Assembly: GCA_009869945.1 (NCBI GenBank)
Contig: WIXG01000116.1
Span: 62,001 to 126,000, forward strand
Reading direction: 5' to 3'
Source of the DNA: Mesaphorura yosii
Lineage: Eukaryota > Arthropoda > Collembola > Poduromorpha > Tullbergiidae
DNA length: 64,000 nucleotides
Positions within the stretch are counted from its first letter, which is position 1. Each line of letters starts with the position of its first letter. Below, piece after piece: positions 20,598-32,700 of the stretch. Both the position numbers and the translations under genes were made by a program. Below the pieces are notes generated by a model. It saw only the letters and a program-made list of their open reading frames with translations, searched no databases and was not told the DNA's origin.

Positions 20598-23500
20598 ATG
20601 GATCCGTCCGCATCCAACGACATGGTTGATTCCGCAACTCCTTCCAGCAGTGCCCAAGCACATGGACACGTCAAGGAACGTGCAATCGGCCCACCAGCCA
20701 TTACCACTGGAAGTGTTAAGAAACGGGCGTACAAGTTTGTGGAACCGCCCGGCATCATGGAATGGGTCATTTCATTTGTAAAGAAGTGTCTCGTTTGTGG
20801 TTTGGTGTACTCTTTTGGATATTTTCAGGTTTGTACCGACGACCGGAAACAAATTACAAGGTGTGGATATGTGATGGTTAATGAGTTTACTTTTTAGATA
20901 AGCGTTGGGTGGTTGGTCGGACCGATCGTGCTTCTGGTTGCCCGAGATCAGTGGAGGCGTCATCATGATGCTCAAAGACATCTCGCCATGGCTTCGGCTC
21001 GTGGCGACGAACGTGAAATTGTACTCGCGCGTCTCGGCGACAATCTGCCCTCCTGGGTTGTGTTTCCCGATGTGGAACGCGCTGAATGGCTGAATCAAGT
21101 CATCAAGCAACTGTGGCCTCGGATTAATCACTTCACCTACGATTTGGTTGTGAACACAATTGAACCTGGACTTCGGGAAACGCTTTCAACGAGTTACAAA
21201 CTTGGCTCATTCAAGTTTGAGAAAATCATTCTTGGCGATCAACCGGTTCGCGTTCGAGGTGTGAAAGTGTATGATGAGAAGAAAACAGATCGGAATGAGA
21301 TCATCATGGATTTGGACGTGGTGTACGCTGGGGACTGCGATTTCAGATTTTCAGTTGCAAAGATTAAAGCTGGACTTAAAGATTTACAAGTAAGATTGAG
21401 GGCAATATGTCAGTTCCAATTTATTTACTTTTATTCAATTAATCCTACAAACGTGAATGTTTTCTTGCAGCTAAGCGGGACTATGCGCTTAATTCTTAAG
21501 CCACTGATCAATCAGATTCCTTTGGTGGGCGGAGTGCAGTACTTTTTTCTGAATCCACCCACTCTTGACTTCAATCTAATCGGTATTGCTGATGTATTCG
21601 ACATGCCTGGGCTTTCAGACCTGCTTCGTCGTGTTGTACAAGAGCAAATATCTTCGATGGTTGTCCTGCCCAACAAAATGTTCATCCAACTGTCTGACCT
21701 TGTCAATGCAAGAGACACTTGTGCAACCCAACCACAGGGTGTAATTCGCATTTGTGCTGTCGAGGCGAGAAATCTGCTCAAAAAAGATGTAAGCATGCGA
21801 TAATTACCTTTAGTGAAGCACATGCACCGAATAATTGAATTCCTATTCACAAAAGGTTGGAGTGCTTGGTACCGGAAAGAGTGACCCATATATTGTGCTT
21901 TCTGTTGGCGCTCAGCAGCACAAGTCAAAGGTCATCAACAACACCGTGAATCCGAAATGGGAATTCTATTGCGAGGTACGCAAGCAAGTTAATGCAGTGT
22001 GTGGCGAGATTTTGCACACAAAACGAAAACGAGGACAGAATACTAATCCGTTAATCGATTGCCTTTTTGTTTTTTTAACAACTGTTCACAAACCCGTTTT
22101 TACTTGGTTTGACGATGTGTTCCTCCTCACATTCACTCAACTGTTTTTCAGATGTTGGTTGAAGAGCTTGGACAAATTTTGAATCTTGTGCTGTATGATT
22201 ACGATGACATTCCAAGACAGGACGAGTTTTTGGGAAGGTTGTCATTGATAATTAGTGATTTTGCTAAAATGCTCTGCTTCCTTTCCTAACCAACAGCTTG
22301 GAATTGGTTTTGGTTTTCGGGCTATCAGATCCTTTTGTCACGATTACCATAGTGCCTTTTTGTCTGTTAGCATTAGCACAACAAGCATGTTTTGTGATCT
22401 GTTGTGTTATCGTCTCAATCCTTTCAATGCGATGGTTCTATTTGTAGACTTTAGTTTGTTCCACCGAACAATGGGCATTTCTTGAGGTTTGGGACTATGA
22501 TCCAGGATTTCCTGGAGTGTTAAACGATGATTTCTTGGGGCGGTAAGGCTTTTTTCGGCTTTCACCTTTCAGTTCAGTAGTCACCTTCAAGGCTTTCATC
22601 GCTAAAAGCCAAACATGTCCCGTAGTCGACGGCGAACCGCATTGCTTGCAATTTCAGCCCTCACATTTCGGCGTATCTGACTTTGGACATGTTCGCAGGG
22701 CATCCGTCGATTTGGCACTCGTACGGAGAGAAGGCACGGTTGACTTGTGGTTGGATTTGGAAGGTGTCAAGAAAGGACAAGTCCACCTTCGCCTGACGTG
22801 GTTGAGTTTCACGGACAACACTGCTGAACTGAAGAATGCGGTCGAGGAATCCCACTATCCAGGATTATCGTCTGCAATGCTTTCAGTCAAAGTTGACTCG
22901 GCTAAGAATCTGCCGGTAAGTGCATTTGATAGTTCTGCATTCAGTGGACAGCATGCAATGCGTAATTTTCGTTTGAATTCTCAGACTGTTCGCGAGGGTT
23001 CCAAACCCGACCCGTATGTAGTCCTTTCTGTCGGAAAGATTCAACAAGAATCGATCACACTTGAAAAAACTTTGGACCCAGTCTTCGAAGAAACATTTCA
23101 CTTCCTTGTGCGCAATCCAAACACGGATACACTGCTCCTCAAGTTTGTCGATCGCAAGACAAACCACGAGCTCGGCAGCATGAAGCAACCGCTGGACTTT
23201 GTCATGGGACGCCCGCACATGGCGATGGAGAAGCAAAACTTCAATCTGAGCGTAAAACACGATTCTAAAGTGGCACTTGAGATGAAGATTCAAATTCTTA
23301 AAGCTGGAAAAGTTGAAGAGGTTTCGGATAACTCCGAAGGTGAGGATGAAGGGATTGTGAACGATACAAGTCGGGACAGTCAGTCGCATCAAAGCCAAGC
23401 TGGAGCAGGAAATTCAAATCGTTCACCTAACTCGCTTGAGCGAACTCAATCGACTCACTCAGCCGCAACTCAACCTTTGCTCGACAATCAGAGTGCGTCG

Positions 23501-24051
23501 TCCAGCAATGATGGAGACGGCCACCATCCGGCAAGTCTTACGAAGAAAGTGTCTGGTCACATGTCAACATCAGCACCACTGACATCGTCTCCTGGGCAAG
23601 GCAGTGACGATGGAATGAAAATAAGACTTACAGTTCGATACAGCGCGTCGACGCAGATGCTTGTCGTTGTTGTGCACTCGGTCGCGAATCTTCCGATCGA
23701 GAAAGAGGAGCTGCCCGACCCGTACGTCAAATTATACGTACTTCCAGAAAAAAGTAAGAAGCATAAAACTGAGGCGCAAAAGGATCAATGTAATCCACTG
23801 TACGACGAACGGTTCGATTTCCCATTGTTGGACCTTCGTGGCAAAACACTTCATATTCAGGTAAAGCCATACTCTGAACTTGAACCTTTACGAGTGCTGC
23901 AATAAATGTACTTGGACTTACTATTCCTTTCGGTTTGCAGGTTTGCGACAAAAAATTCATCCGAAGCTCACCAAAGTTGGGCGAAGTTTATGTCGCACTG
24001 GAAGAGTTCCAAATGGGAAATGCACTGACGAATTGGTATCCCTTGTCTTAA
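20598..24051 (+). CDS. Esyt2: Extended synaptotagmin (ER-plasma membrane tether, lipid transfer)
   Basis: Eight constitutive-length exons (20598-20828, 20898-21389, 21471-21788, 21856-21975, 22152-22237 or the alternative 22448-22542, 22699-22915, 22985-23860, 23941-24051) give about 816 residues. Order: an N-terminal hydrophobic hairpin (about 50-95) that inserts in the ER membrane; an SMP lipid-transfer domain starting at PSWVVFPDVERAEWLN; C2A with KSDPYIVLSVGAQQHKSKV; C2B with SKPDPYVVLSVGK; a Ser/acidic linker; and C2C from RLTVRYSASTQMLVVVV to the end NWYPLS. E-Syts hold cortical ER to the plasma membrane through C2 domains and move glycerolipids in a Ca2+-dependent way. Length and domain set match invertebrate Esyt2. 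A long 3' UTR probably ends after the AATAAA at 24771-24776. Confidence 0.93.
22448..22542 (+). other. Esyt2: Alternative C2A exon of E-Syt, probably mutually exclusive with 22152-22237
   Basis: Both exons start in phase 0 after the exon ending at 21975, both leave two bases over, and both end with the same C2 motif (EFLGR and DFLGR). One encodes LYDYDDIPRQDEFLG, the other WDYDPGFPGVLNDDFLG, i.e. the Ca2+-binding loop 3 strand of the same C2 domain. Using both would duplicate a strand and, with 86+95 nt, break the frame, so only one can be used at a time. Confidence 0.75.
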
Positions 24052-25620
24052 GTGTTACAAAGTTAAAACCATAATTTTCTAATTACTCATCATACTTTTG
24101 AGAAGATCAAAAGCATCACTTCGAAATATGCAATTAGATTAAAAAAATACAGGTACTTTTGTTATATCTCCTAAGAGCTTATGAATCCTGAATTTTGATA
24201 GCATATTCATTTCTGGCATCCTTTACTTAATTACTAGAGTGTTCTTGTCTCCCTGATTAATATTTTGTGAAGGCGAACATGTTGTCCTAATTATACTAGG
24301 AGATTATGATTCTTCCGTCCCTAAAATGATTCCTTTTATCTTAACCTTTGTGCATTAACCAGGTTCAATGTTCGGAGAGATTGACCAACAATATCGTAGT
24401 TTCGGGAGATACTACATGTAGAATACTGTAACCCAAGGTGCTTCAAGAAGAAATTCATATCAAATGTGAAATGTAAAAATGGTAAATGGAATACAACTCA
24501 GGCAACATTTCACACGTGAAAATTGTGATATTGAAATGGCTTTAAATTAATTAAATGCTGTATGGGCATCTTACATAATACAATGAAAACAAATAGAAAT
24601 GTCTGAGTAAATGCTATGAAGTCAGAATGAAGGTGTTGAAATGGATTTAGCACAAGTGTATTTAATGCTTATGTTCACGGAGTGCATTTGAATCATATAA
24701 TCATGTGTGTAATCATAGATCATTGTTATCATTGTAGGAATAATTTCAGAGATTAGGAAATCTTGAGAGCAATAAAATAAAAATACGAACCATCTTGTCT
24801 TCAGCTACGGCTTTATTTAAGGGTTTATACGCTACAATCATTATTAGTTAGAGGTCAAAGGTCTTTCAATTAGGTTTGTCTGTAGTTAATTGTGCGTCAA
24901 CGCTTGGACTGCTTGGATAGCACCCCGTTTTCAATTACGTAGCAATTCGAAGAAGGGCAGAATTTTATCTACTATTGCGATCACCTAGGACGATTGGCCG
25001 GGCCTCAGCCTTGCATATGCATTATAGCTTAACTCATGTGAACTGTGCAGAACTTAATTTAATGGAGCATGACAATCATTAAACCAATCAATTCAGTCTG
25101 CTTGTGTGCGCTTTGAACTTCCAGTTCTTGTTACAATTTCTAACTTTTCCATGTCATTGTCGAAGTCTTTGAAGTTATAGCATTCATTGCATATGCCAAA
25201 TTATCTCAACGTGGAGTGGCAACGACATGTTCTGATCGTACCGATTGCGATTCTATAACATGTACGGATGGCTAATCTGACTGCGTCGCAAATGCGCCTT
25301 CTTATTAATTGAACAGGTCTATGCACGCGTGTAAGAATGGAGGGTCGGGACTCTCGAGACACTATCCTGTGAAATCATGTCATGTTACATAATTGAAATT
25401 GTTAGGATTGAAGTTCAATTTCTTTTCGACTTTCGTGCACATAATTGAAGTTAACGAAAGTTATGTTCGTCGCGCTCATGAAGTATTCAGATGAGCAATA
25501 GGACAAAACTGCGCATACTTTTCTGGAATTTGTTCAATGGTCAGACTTGAGTGAACGAAGCCGTGGGTGAAGTGAACTCAACGGGGTCAAATTGTCGGCA
25601 CCATCTAAAACTTGGTTAAA
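24052..25620. other. E-Syt 3' UTR and intergenic region
   Basis: AT-rich; AATAAA at 24771-24776 fits the end of the E-Syt transcript. After that there is nothing recognisable before the receptor gene at 25621. Confidence 0.5.
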
Positions 25621-26929
25621 ATGATCTCTGAAAAAGTGTTGAGGGTGTTGGGAACCATGTTTCAGTACTATCATTATTGGAAGTCGTACCCGTTGGAATG
25701 GGATTTCGAAAACATGAGGCTGCGATCCACAACCAACTTTTGGAATAACACGTCGATCTACCTTGTTACAGCATTCAATTCGGCCACAAACCTGATCTTG
25801 GTAATTAGCTGGATCCGAATGGCTATTCGGCAGATTTTGATTCATCAATCGATCTCCTTGCACATGGTCGTTCACTTCTTCTGCATATTCACACAAACAT
25901 TTGCTTGGGTTTCAAATCTGTTTCTCCTCCTTAATCAGAAGTATTACGAGCTGCTTTTCAATCGAATACTTCTAGCCGATCGCAGTTTTCAAAGTAATAC
26001 CAACTGATACTAAAAGTTAATCTGTGGGATTATAATTTCAATTCTGTTCTTTATTGTGTGTATTATATATAGTTAAATACTGCAAAGCAAAACCGATGGA
26101 ACCCGAAAGAAGGTCACGGATGGTCAGGTTATCGTTGGATGTCATTCTTCAGGGACTGCATTATTCATGTGCTGTGGTGCTACTGCCATTATCGCTGGAT
26201 ATTTTGTTGAACAAGAACAACGTTTTCCGTGTTCATTTGATTCCGGGTAACGTAAACGCATGGAACCCCGAAACGAGTCGGTTTGACTTCCTTTCATCCG
26301 TTAACTTAATTGGCTGGAGCTTGCTGAGTTTGTTTGCAATGCTAACCACTACCAACCTTTCACTGTTTCCACTCCTATTGGAAATCGTGTACATCACTTT
26401 CACTAAGTCTTGGCTATACGAAATTAGCAGTGGAATCCTCTTTAAACGCAGTAGCTGCAGTCTGCGTGAGCAGTTTAAAGTCTACGATATTCTATTTCTC
26501 GTTACAAACGAGTTTAACTCAATGCTCCGTGGATTTCTTCTTCCCTTTCACATGATGACGCTGAATTTGGCATTGAGCTGCTCCATTTTTACAATCATCA
26601 ACTTTTCTGATCATATCTACGAGATGAACTTTGGCATGTTCAGCATTTACATGGCCTGCTGCTCTGTCGCGTTTATAGCAGTCATTGCCGAGTACCTTTT
26701 CTTTGTATCAGTTGGGAAAATTAACAGCAACTCGATCCTATTTTTACGACGGCACGTTTTTTTTCGCATTAGAAACCACGCGTGTACAGGCATAGAGAGA
26801 AAAATAATCAAGTCATTTGCCCCGCTCAAACTCTACGCCGGGGATACGTATTTTGAACATGGTACCTATGCAAAATTTTGCTACTTCTGTCTCACCTTTT
26901 TCCTACCATTTTTGTTTGTAAGGTCATAG
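25621..26929 (+). CDS. Gustatory-receptor-like seven-transmembrane protein
   Basis: Two exons, 25621-25993 and 26073-26929, join in phase to about 409 residues, the usual size of arthropod gustatory receptors. There are about seven hydrophobic segments (for example around YLVTAFNSATNLILVISWI, LSLDVILQGLHYSCAVVLLP, FDFLSSVNLIGWSLLSLFA and SIYMACCSVAFIAVIAEYLF). The end resembles the arthropod GR C-terminus: a helix ending in SFAPLKLYAGDTYFEHGTY followed by a last membrane segment of about 17 residues. Chemoreceptors of this family act as ligand-gated cation channels in sensory neurons, with an intracellular N-terminus. I chose ATG 25621; the frame is open slightly upstream. A GTAAGG near the stop codon could be a donor to a further exon, so the last residues are uncertain. 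Ligand unknown; family call is by architecture. Confidence 0.62.
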
Positions 26930-27532
26930 GTTATGTCCCCACTGCACAGCTTTTGAACCATTTGGCTGCACGTGTGGGCTCTTATTTCAATTTAAATGTA
27001 ATAAATGTGTACAAACATATTATTAAACTGCGTGTTTACTATAAGGTGGAAGCAGAATTTTTTCAACATATCATGAAAGGAATTACAGTTTGAGAGCAAG
27101 TCCAGCAAGTGGAAAGTTGTGAACAGTAAAAGTACGGAACAACCTGTCTCAACTAAAATCTGAAGGTTTTATTGGTTCCAAACACACTACAATTATTACG
27201 AGTGGACAACTGCACACGAGTGTGTGGTATACTGACTATTGCATTAGGTTAATTGTGAGTGAATATAATCTACTCCATAAACTACGAGTAAATTCTGACT
27301 GGCGACATTATTATTATTGACTTGTTGATCACATCAAGTTATCATTATTGTTGCGTTGATTGCACCCAAGTTGGTACCTCTTTGACACTTCCTGAAACCT
27401 GCTGAACTACGAACATTAACGCGCTAACCTAAAATGCAATGCTATAGCATAATACCAGAATATTAATTACCACTTAATTAGTACCATCAAAATATCAAGT
27501 GTACTTTATAACAGAACGACGTCTGGAGAAAG
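26930..27532. other. Intergenic region between convergent receptor and prohormone-like genes
   Basis: AT-rich with no recognisable gene. A plus-strand frame running to 27093 could be a 3' exon of the receptor, but no supporting motif is seen. Confidence 0.4.
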
Positions 27533-28840
27533 CTAGTTTGCTGCACTTCCATCTCGCAAGACTTGCCGAAGTTGCTCAATGCTATAAATAGACGAAAAAA
27601 GGTTGTATCTTTCCAACTTTTGCAGTTTTTGATTAATTTGAGCCTACCTGTACGCAGCATTGATTTGCTTGATCAATTTCCCCTTCAGTTTTTCCAAATC
27701 CCCACGGCTCATTTCAACTGGAGCAGCCGCCGTAGTCAAGCGAGTGGTTGGTGCCTTCGTCGTGCTCACAGTTGTCGGTGTGGTCAGAAATACATTTTCC
27801 ATCTCACTGTTGGATGCGGCTTGTAGTTTCGGTGCAATTTCATTCGACTCAGTTGTAGCCAGTTTCTTTGCAGTAATCGAATCCCCAGCTTGCGGCTGTG
27901 CAACTTTCTCCACAATCTCTGGATTCGCAGGAGCGTCTTTCACTGGTGGAACAGGAACAGCCGTTGTCGTCGGCTCCATGACTTTCGGAATCAAAACCTG
28001 AGGTGTAATAATTGCTGCGGACACCTTCTGCATTGCGATCGTGCTGCTAACGTCACGCTTCTTCCGTCGCATGTTTGTCGCGAATGCCATGTTCTTGAAA
28101 AAGTCCTGAACTTGTTCCTCTTCCTTCTCGTGTTCAGCCTCCGACTTGGTGTGATGTTCGTGCTCCGCCGGAGCTGCTGTTGTGACAGGAGCGTGTGTTG
28201 AAGCGACCACAGCGTCGTGTGAGTGTGAAGACGGAGACTTGTGGACTGTTCCTGTCGCAGCATCAGGATGTTTGACCAGCGTTCGGATTGGAACCGGTGA
28301 CCTCTTCTTCTTATCAATTCCAAAGTAGTCCTCCCAATCTATCGCTTTCTTCTGTGGCTGTAATTTTTAGAGGCAATAATCAAAGTGGGCCCTGGACTTG
28401 TGAAGACTCAATGTTATAATTTCACATACATGCCCCGTTCGCTTATTTCGCGTTTCATAGTAATAATTCTTGGCCGGAGCAGAGTCCAAATTCAATGGAA
28501 TGGGCTTCTCATAATATCGTCCAGCCGTAGTTGCATCGTTGCCAGCCTTCGCCTTCTCAAGCAGGAACAAGAGCGTTTCCAATTCGTCCATGCTCAGCGT
28601 CGAGAGATCACTCCCATGGTAATGTGATCTAGATAATGAATTCTCTGCAGCATTTAGTATGCATTCGATTGACTTGGTCGTGCTAGCATTAGTCTCTTAC
28701 CTTAAATTTTGGTTGTAGTTATAGCTGGTGCTGGGCAGCTCGTCTTGTTGCTGGTAATGGTACCTTGATTGGCTAGTCGCCACTATGAAACTCAAAATCA
28801 CGAGAGGAACTAAAAATAAACTGAGCCTCGAGCCTGCCAT
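27533..28840 (-). CDS. Secreted prohormone-like protein with dibasic sites
   Basis: Four exons (28701-28840, 28430-28628, 27648-28357, 27533-27581) close in frame to 365 residues. A clear signal peptide opens the protein (RLSLFLVPLVILSFIVA). The mature part has several basic processing-type sites: NKR, KKKR and a furin-like RRKKR, bounding segments such as SLSTLSMDELETLLFLLEKA, AIDWEDYFGID and TNM. After the RRKKR site there is a Thr/Pro/Val-rich linker and a C-terminal helical segment (about 325-365). This layout is typical of a neuropeptide or peptide-hormone precursor, but I recognise no known peptide, and amidation-type GKR sites are not evident. It might instead be an extracellular matrix or salivary protein. 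I am confident it is a real secreted gene and unsure of its role. Confidence 0.6.
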
Positions 28841-29573
28841 TTTAGATCAGATCAATTGGCGAAAAATCAGAAACTTAGAACCAATATAAATTATTTCAAT
28901 GAACTTAATTTGGAATGGAAGCGTCCGTAATTACATTGCGTGCTATTTAAGCGACTGGACGCGACTGAATGCCTGAGCTCGCCTGACTACTACTAGCTGG
29001 ATGGCTGGAGTAATAGAAATGTCGTCCCAGTCTCTTGTATGACTCTTCATTATACACTGCGCATTACATAAAACATGTACATATTACAACCGTTTATCGT
29101 ACATAGAACCGTTTTTCGTTCTAGAATCTGGATGATCAATCGATTTCCAGGAGAAGACAGTACATGGAACGAAAGATGATGATGCTGGTGACAAAGAAAG
29201 GCAAGCCAATCTCGCATGGGTTCGTGGAGAAAGCTTTTATGGGTCAGAGCCAGAAAGTGCTGGCTCACAGTTCTGATTGAGTCATTTGTAGTATTGCAGT
29301 GTTCGCCACGCAGTGCACGTTTTCATTAAGACCGCTGGAATGCTTGCTGACTTCTTTTATATGGAATTTTCCATCGCCCAGCAACTCCTTCACATTTCTT
29401 CGTGGAAGCTGTAATAAGAAAGCTCATTCTCGTGTCGTGTATTTACCGGTTTTCATTGAATTTATTCTTCCTAAGGCTCGCAGCTTACATTTATACCAAG
29501 AATGCTCTAAATTAAATTCCTGCACTAAATGATTGTCTGCACGTACTCATCTTGCAAGTCCATTATTGCTTTA
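28841..29573. other. Intergenic region upstream of the prohormone-like gene
   Basis: No supported gene. The promoter of the minus-strand prohormone-like gene lies at its left side. At the right edge, a minus-strand AATAAA (29570-29575) probably ends the kainate receptor transcript. Confidence 0.5.
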
Positions 29574-29762
29574 TTATTGTGCTGTACTACGTGTACGATG
29601 ATGGCAATGACAGTCGTTGGGATTCATCCCAATTGTGAGATCCGGAGGAAGGTTCAATGCATTCGATGACTGGTGAAAGCGCCTGGGTGACTGGTGCCGT
29701 GGCGGTGGCGGTGGTGGAGGCAGCCGAAGCTCAGGTTCTTCCCCACCACCCTCGTCCTCTCG
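29574..29762 (-). other. In-frame extension after the kainate receptor TGA
   Basis: The receptor frame ends at TGA (29763-29765). The same frame then stays open for about 62 codons, with a Glu-rich start, a run of six prolines and a His/Arg-rich end, until TAA at 29574-29576, which overlaps the poly(A) signal. The base after TGA is C, a context that favours readthrough in animals. It is either 3' UTR or a readthrough tail. Confidence 0.3.
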
Positions 29763-32700
29763 TCATATTCCGTTCAGATTTAAGTGTGCCTGCTGCAGGC
29801 TTTGACGATGTCGATGTGGGTACGTGTGGTAATCATGGCATGGTGGTGGAGTATAAGGCCTGTGATGGTGGCCATCGAGCCCGCCCGCCTTATCGTGGTA
29901 CAGGGAACAATTTTCGCAATGACGCATAAGAGCAGGTCTTCGACGTGGCCCGACGCACCTGAAATCCGAACGATTCTTATATATTTCGCAACTGCGGCTT
30001 AATTGGTCATTATATTGGTGTACCTGATAGCGAATCGACATTCCTTGGCCATTTCCGAGCACACTGATATTGATTCACCTTTATTGTGGCAGCAGAATTC
30101 GAAAATAGAGACCGAAACTGCGATACAAAGCCCGATGGCAAGGACGATGAATACGCCACCTGAAATATGGCACATTTCGCTTGTAATGGAATACGTTTAA
30201 GCAAGTAACCAGCCAACAATCGGTGCTGGTGCTATCGTGGCTGGGGATACTTCTTACCAATACTATCAACGCCGAGCGCCGACGCTTTCGCCGCATCTTT
30301 CTTTAAGTCTGCGGAACATCCATTCACGCTGGCGCTCCGCCACCATTTGTTGTACAGACTTTGAATGATTCCCTTCTCAGTCATCTCAAGTATGGCCAAA
30401 GAAATCTTGTCTCGCCATGGAGAACCTGAGAACCAATGCAGTGCCAATTACGAGCATATGCCTATGCGCCTGAGAAGTGGTTACATGCAACAATTGAGTT
30501 ACCAATTGGTGTAGCAATTCCATATCCCTTTGAGTCCAGCAAGCCTCCAATTTGCGTCAAGTTGCAATTTTGATGAACGATATAATTCAACATGGAGCTT
30601 TCCATCAGGAAGGCATAATTGTCCTCTTCCAGCACTCGCCGGATTCCTTCTTCGTAGGTTGAAACGAACACAGATGGTTTCCTGCTTTCCATGAATCTCC
30701 ACATACGCTGGTAAGTTTCCATTTTAGAATCCTGAACAACACACGTCGGCTACTATCACATCTGCTTGTATGTTTTGTATCTCTCTACCGATTGATGAAA
30801 CCTCAAATGGTTTCGCACTTCGCTGGCCGACGTATTTTATCGTCTATCAAAAATATCTATAAGGTCATTTCACTTACACGGAAGAATGTCATCGTGGATC
30901 CGGATTCCAATGTCCCGTACGCAATTTCACTTTGTTCGGAGAGGTCCTCCGCTGATTCGATTGGAGTGCTCATGCGTTCGACAGTTAAAAACGCTGAAAT
31001 TAAATTCAATAGTCATCAAATATGCCAGGCACATTCTGGAGTCGGAAAATTGGAACCGCGACGAAGCGTAAGGGACTACCGGCAAGGTTGGCAGTGTACG
31101 AGGAGATCATGACGAGAGAGAAGAACCACCAGAACCCAGCTACGAGGCGCGTTGATATTCTTCTTGGATTCAAGTCCGAACCCTGCTGCATGAGTGTGCC
31201 AATGGGATACCAGAACGCGTTCGCCAATCCAAAGTGCTTGCCCTCTTCACTCGAGAATCTCGAGACAACGTACATTGTGAGTGACACAAATGTGTACGAG
31301 AACAAGATGGAGATCCAGATTTCAAATGCCAAAGGAGTTAAGAATGAGAACAATTTGGCGGAAGGTCGCTTTGGAACTTTGAACAGAATGCTGATGCCCA
31401 GATGCATGAAAGGCTTCGTGAAGTCGATTACCTACATGGACATTACGTATCTTATAAGTATACACTTCGTGTAAAGTTATTCCAATCCGCATGGGTTCAA
31501 CCGATGTTGCATACCGACAAGCGAGCATGGTTGATTGTCATCGAACCGACTCCCAAATCCGCTTTCTGTCACAAACACATAAACGTAAACTAGAATCCAA
31601 TTGTTGTAATTGTAAGGGCATATACTGTTTTACGGCGGAACTAACCTTGTCAAGTAATTGCCTTACAACTCCGTTCCACTCACCGGTTTCAGGATCGTAC
31701 GCTCCATATTTTTTGTCGTGTTCGATCACAAATCTGAATCCAACTTGATTTGCTATTAGTTTCAGCAAGTCAATAGAGAACCCTTCAAATCTTGCGTTGC
31801 CCGTTTGATTGGGACGAATTTGAACGTAAGGCATTTCCTATTTAAATATAAGTCGCCATCTATGAAGCCATGATAGCAATCCGTCATCTAGTGTGAACTT
31901 ACCAGCACCGTTGTGACCACAAGCGTCACATTTGCAGACGCGTTGACGGAAAATGGCTGCGTGATGCTTAGACCAGTTTCAGACGACCATGTGCCAATGT
32001 CAACCAGTCCATCCGCAGTCATTCGAAGAATGTCCAGGCTCAAGCCAACACGTTCGCCCTCACGAAACTTAACGGGACCGGTAGCACCTGGGAAGTTGAC
32101 GGAAGAAATGTAATTGACGAGCGTCAGTCCAGCTGCCCATGGAAGACTCGCGTCGCAAGAGAGGTTTCCGGCAGGTAAGAGCAAGAAGGGATCATACGCG
32201 TGTAGGCCTTGCGAGAACGCTTCAACGTTGTCCAGTGCCAAACCTTGCTCACTCTGTTACAGAAATTAATCAGAAATCGACGAGTTAGCTTACGCGTACT
32301 TCATATACATACTGCTAACAATAAAAAAAACTTGTTCATACCATTAATGACAAATTTGTGATTCCAACAAATGTGAGGTTAAGATTTGTGAATTTCTTCA
32401 GATCCAACTGTTTTGCATCCAGATTCGTAAATACAAAATGGTGGTCATTAATACCTTCGTCTTGAACTACTTGTAAAAGCGGGATAACAGACTCCAAGTC
32501 GCAATCTACAAATAAGGTTTTGACTCGTTTGCGAACTTCCTGCAAGATTCGAACTGTTGGTAGCTTTGCCTTGGTCGAACTGCTGGGAGTGGTGGTGTTC
32601 CCAGTTTCATATGCATCTATATCAACGTTATTTTCGGTTGTGGTGGCTTCGCCAAGCACATTTTCCAGCTTTCTCACGAAGATAATGCGTAGCATGGACA

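Noticed and set aside
22255-22447. ORF between the two alternative E-Syt exons
   Set aside because: Intronic; it contains no C2 motif and lacks phase-correct splice borders.
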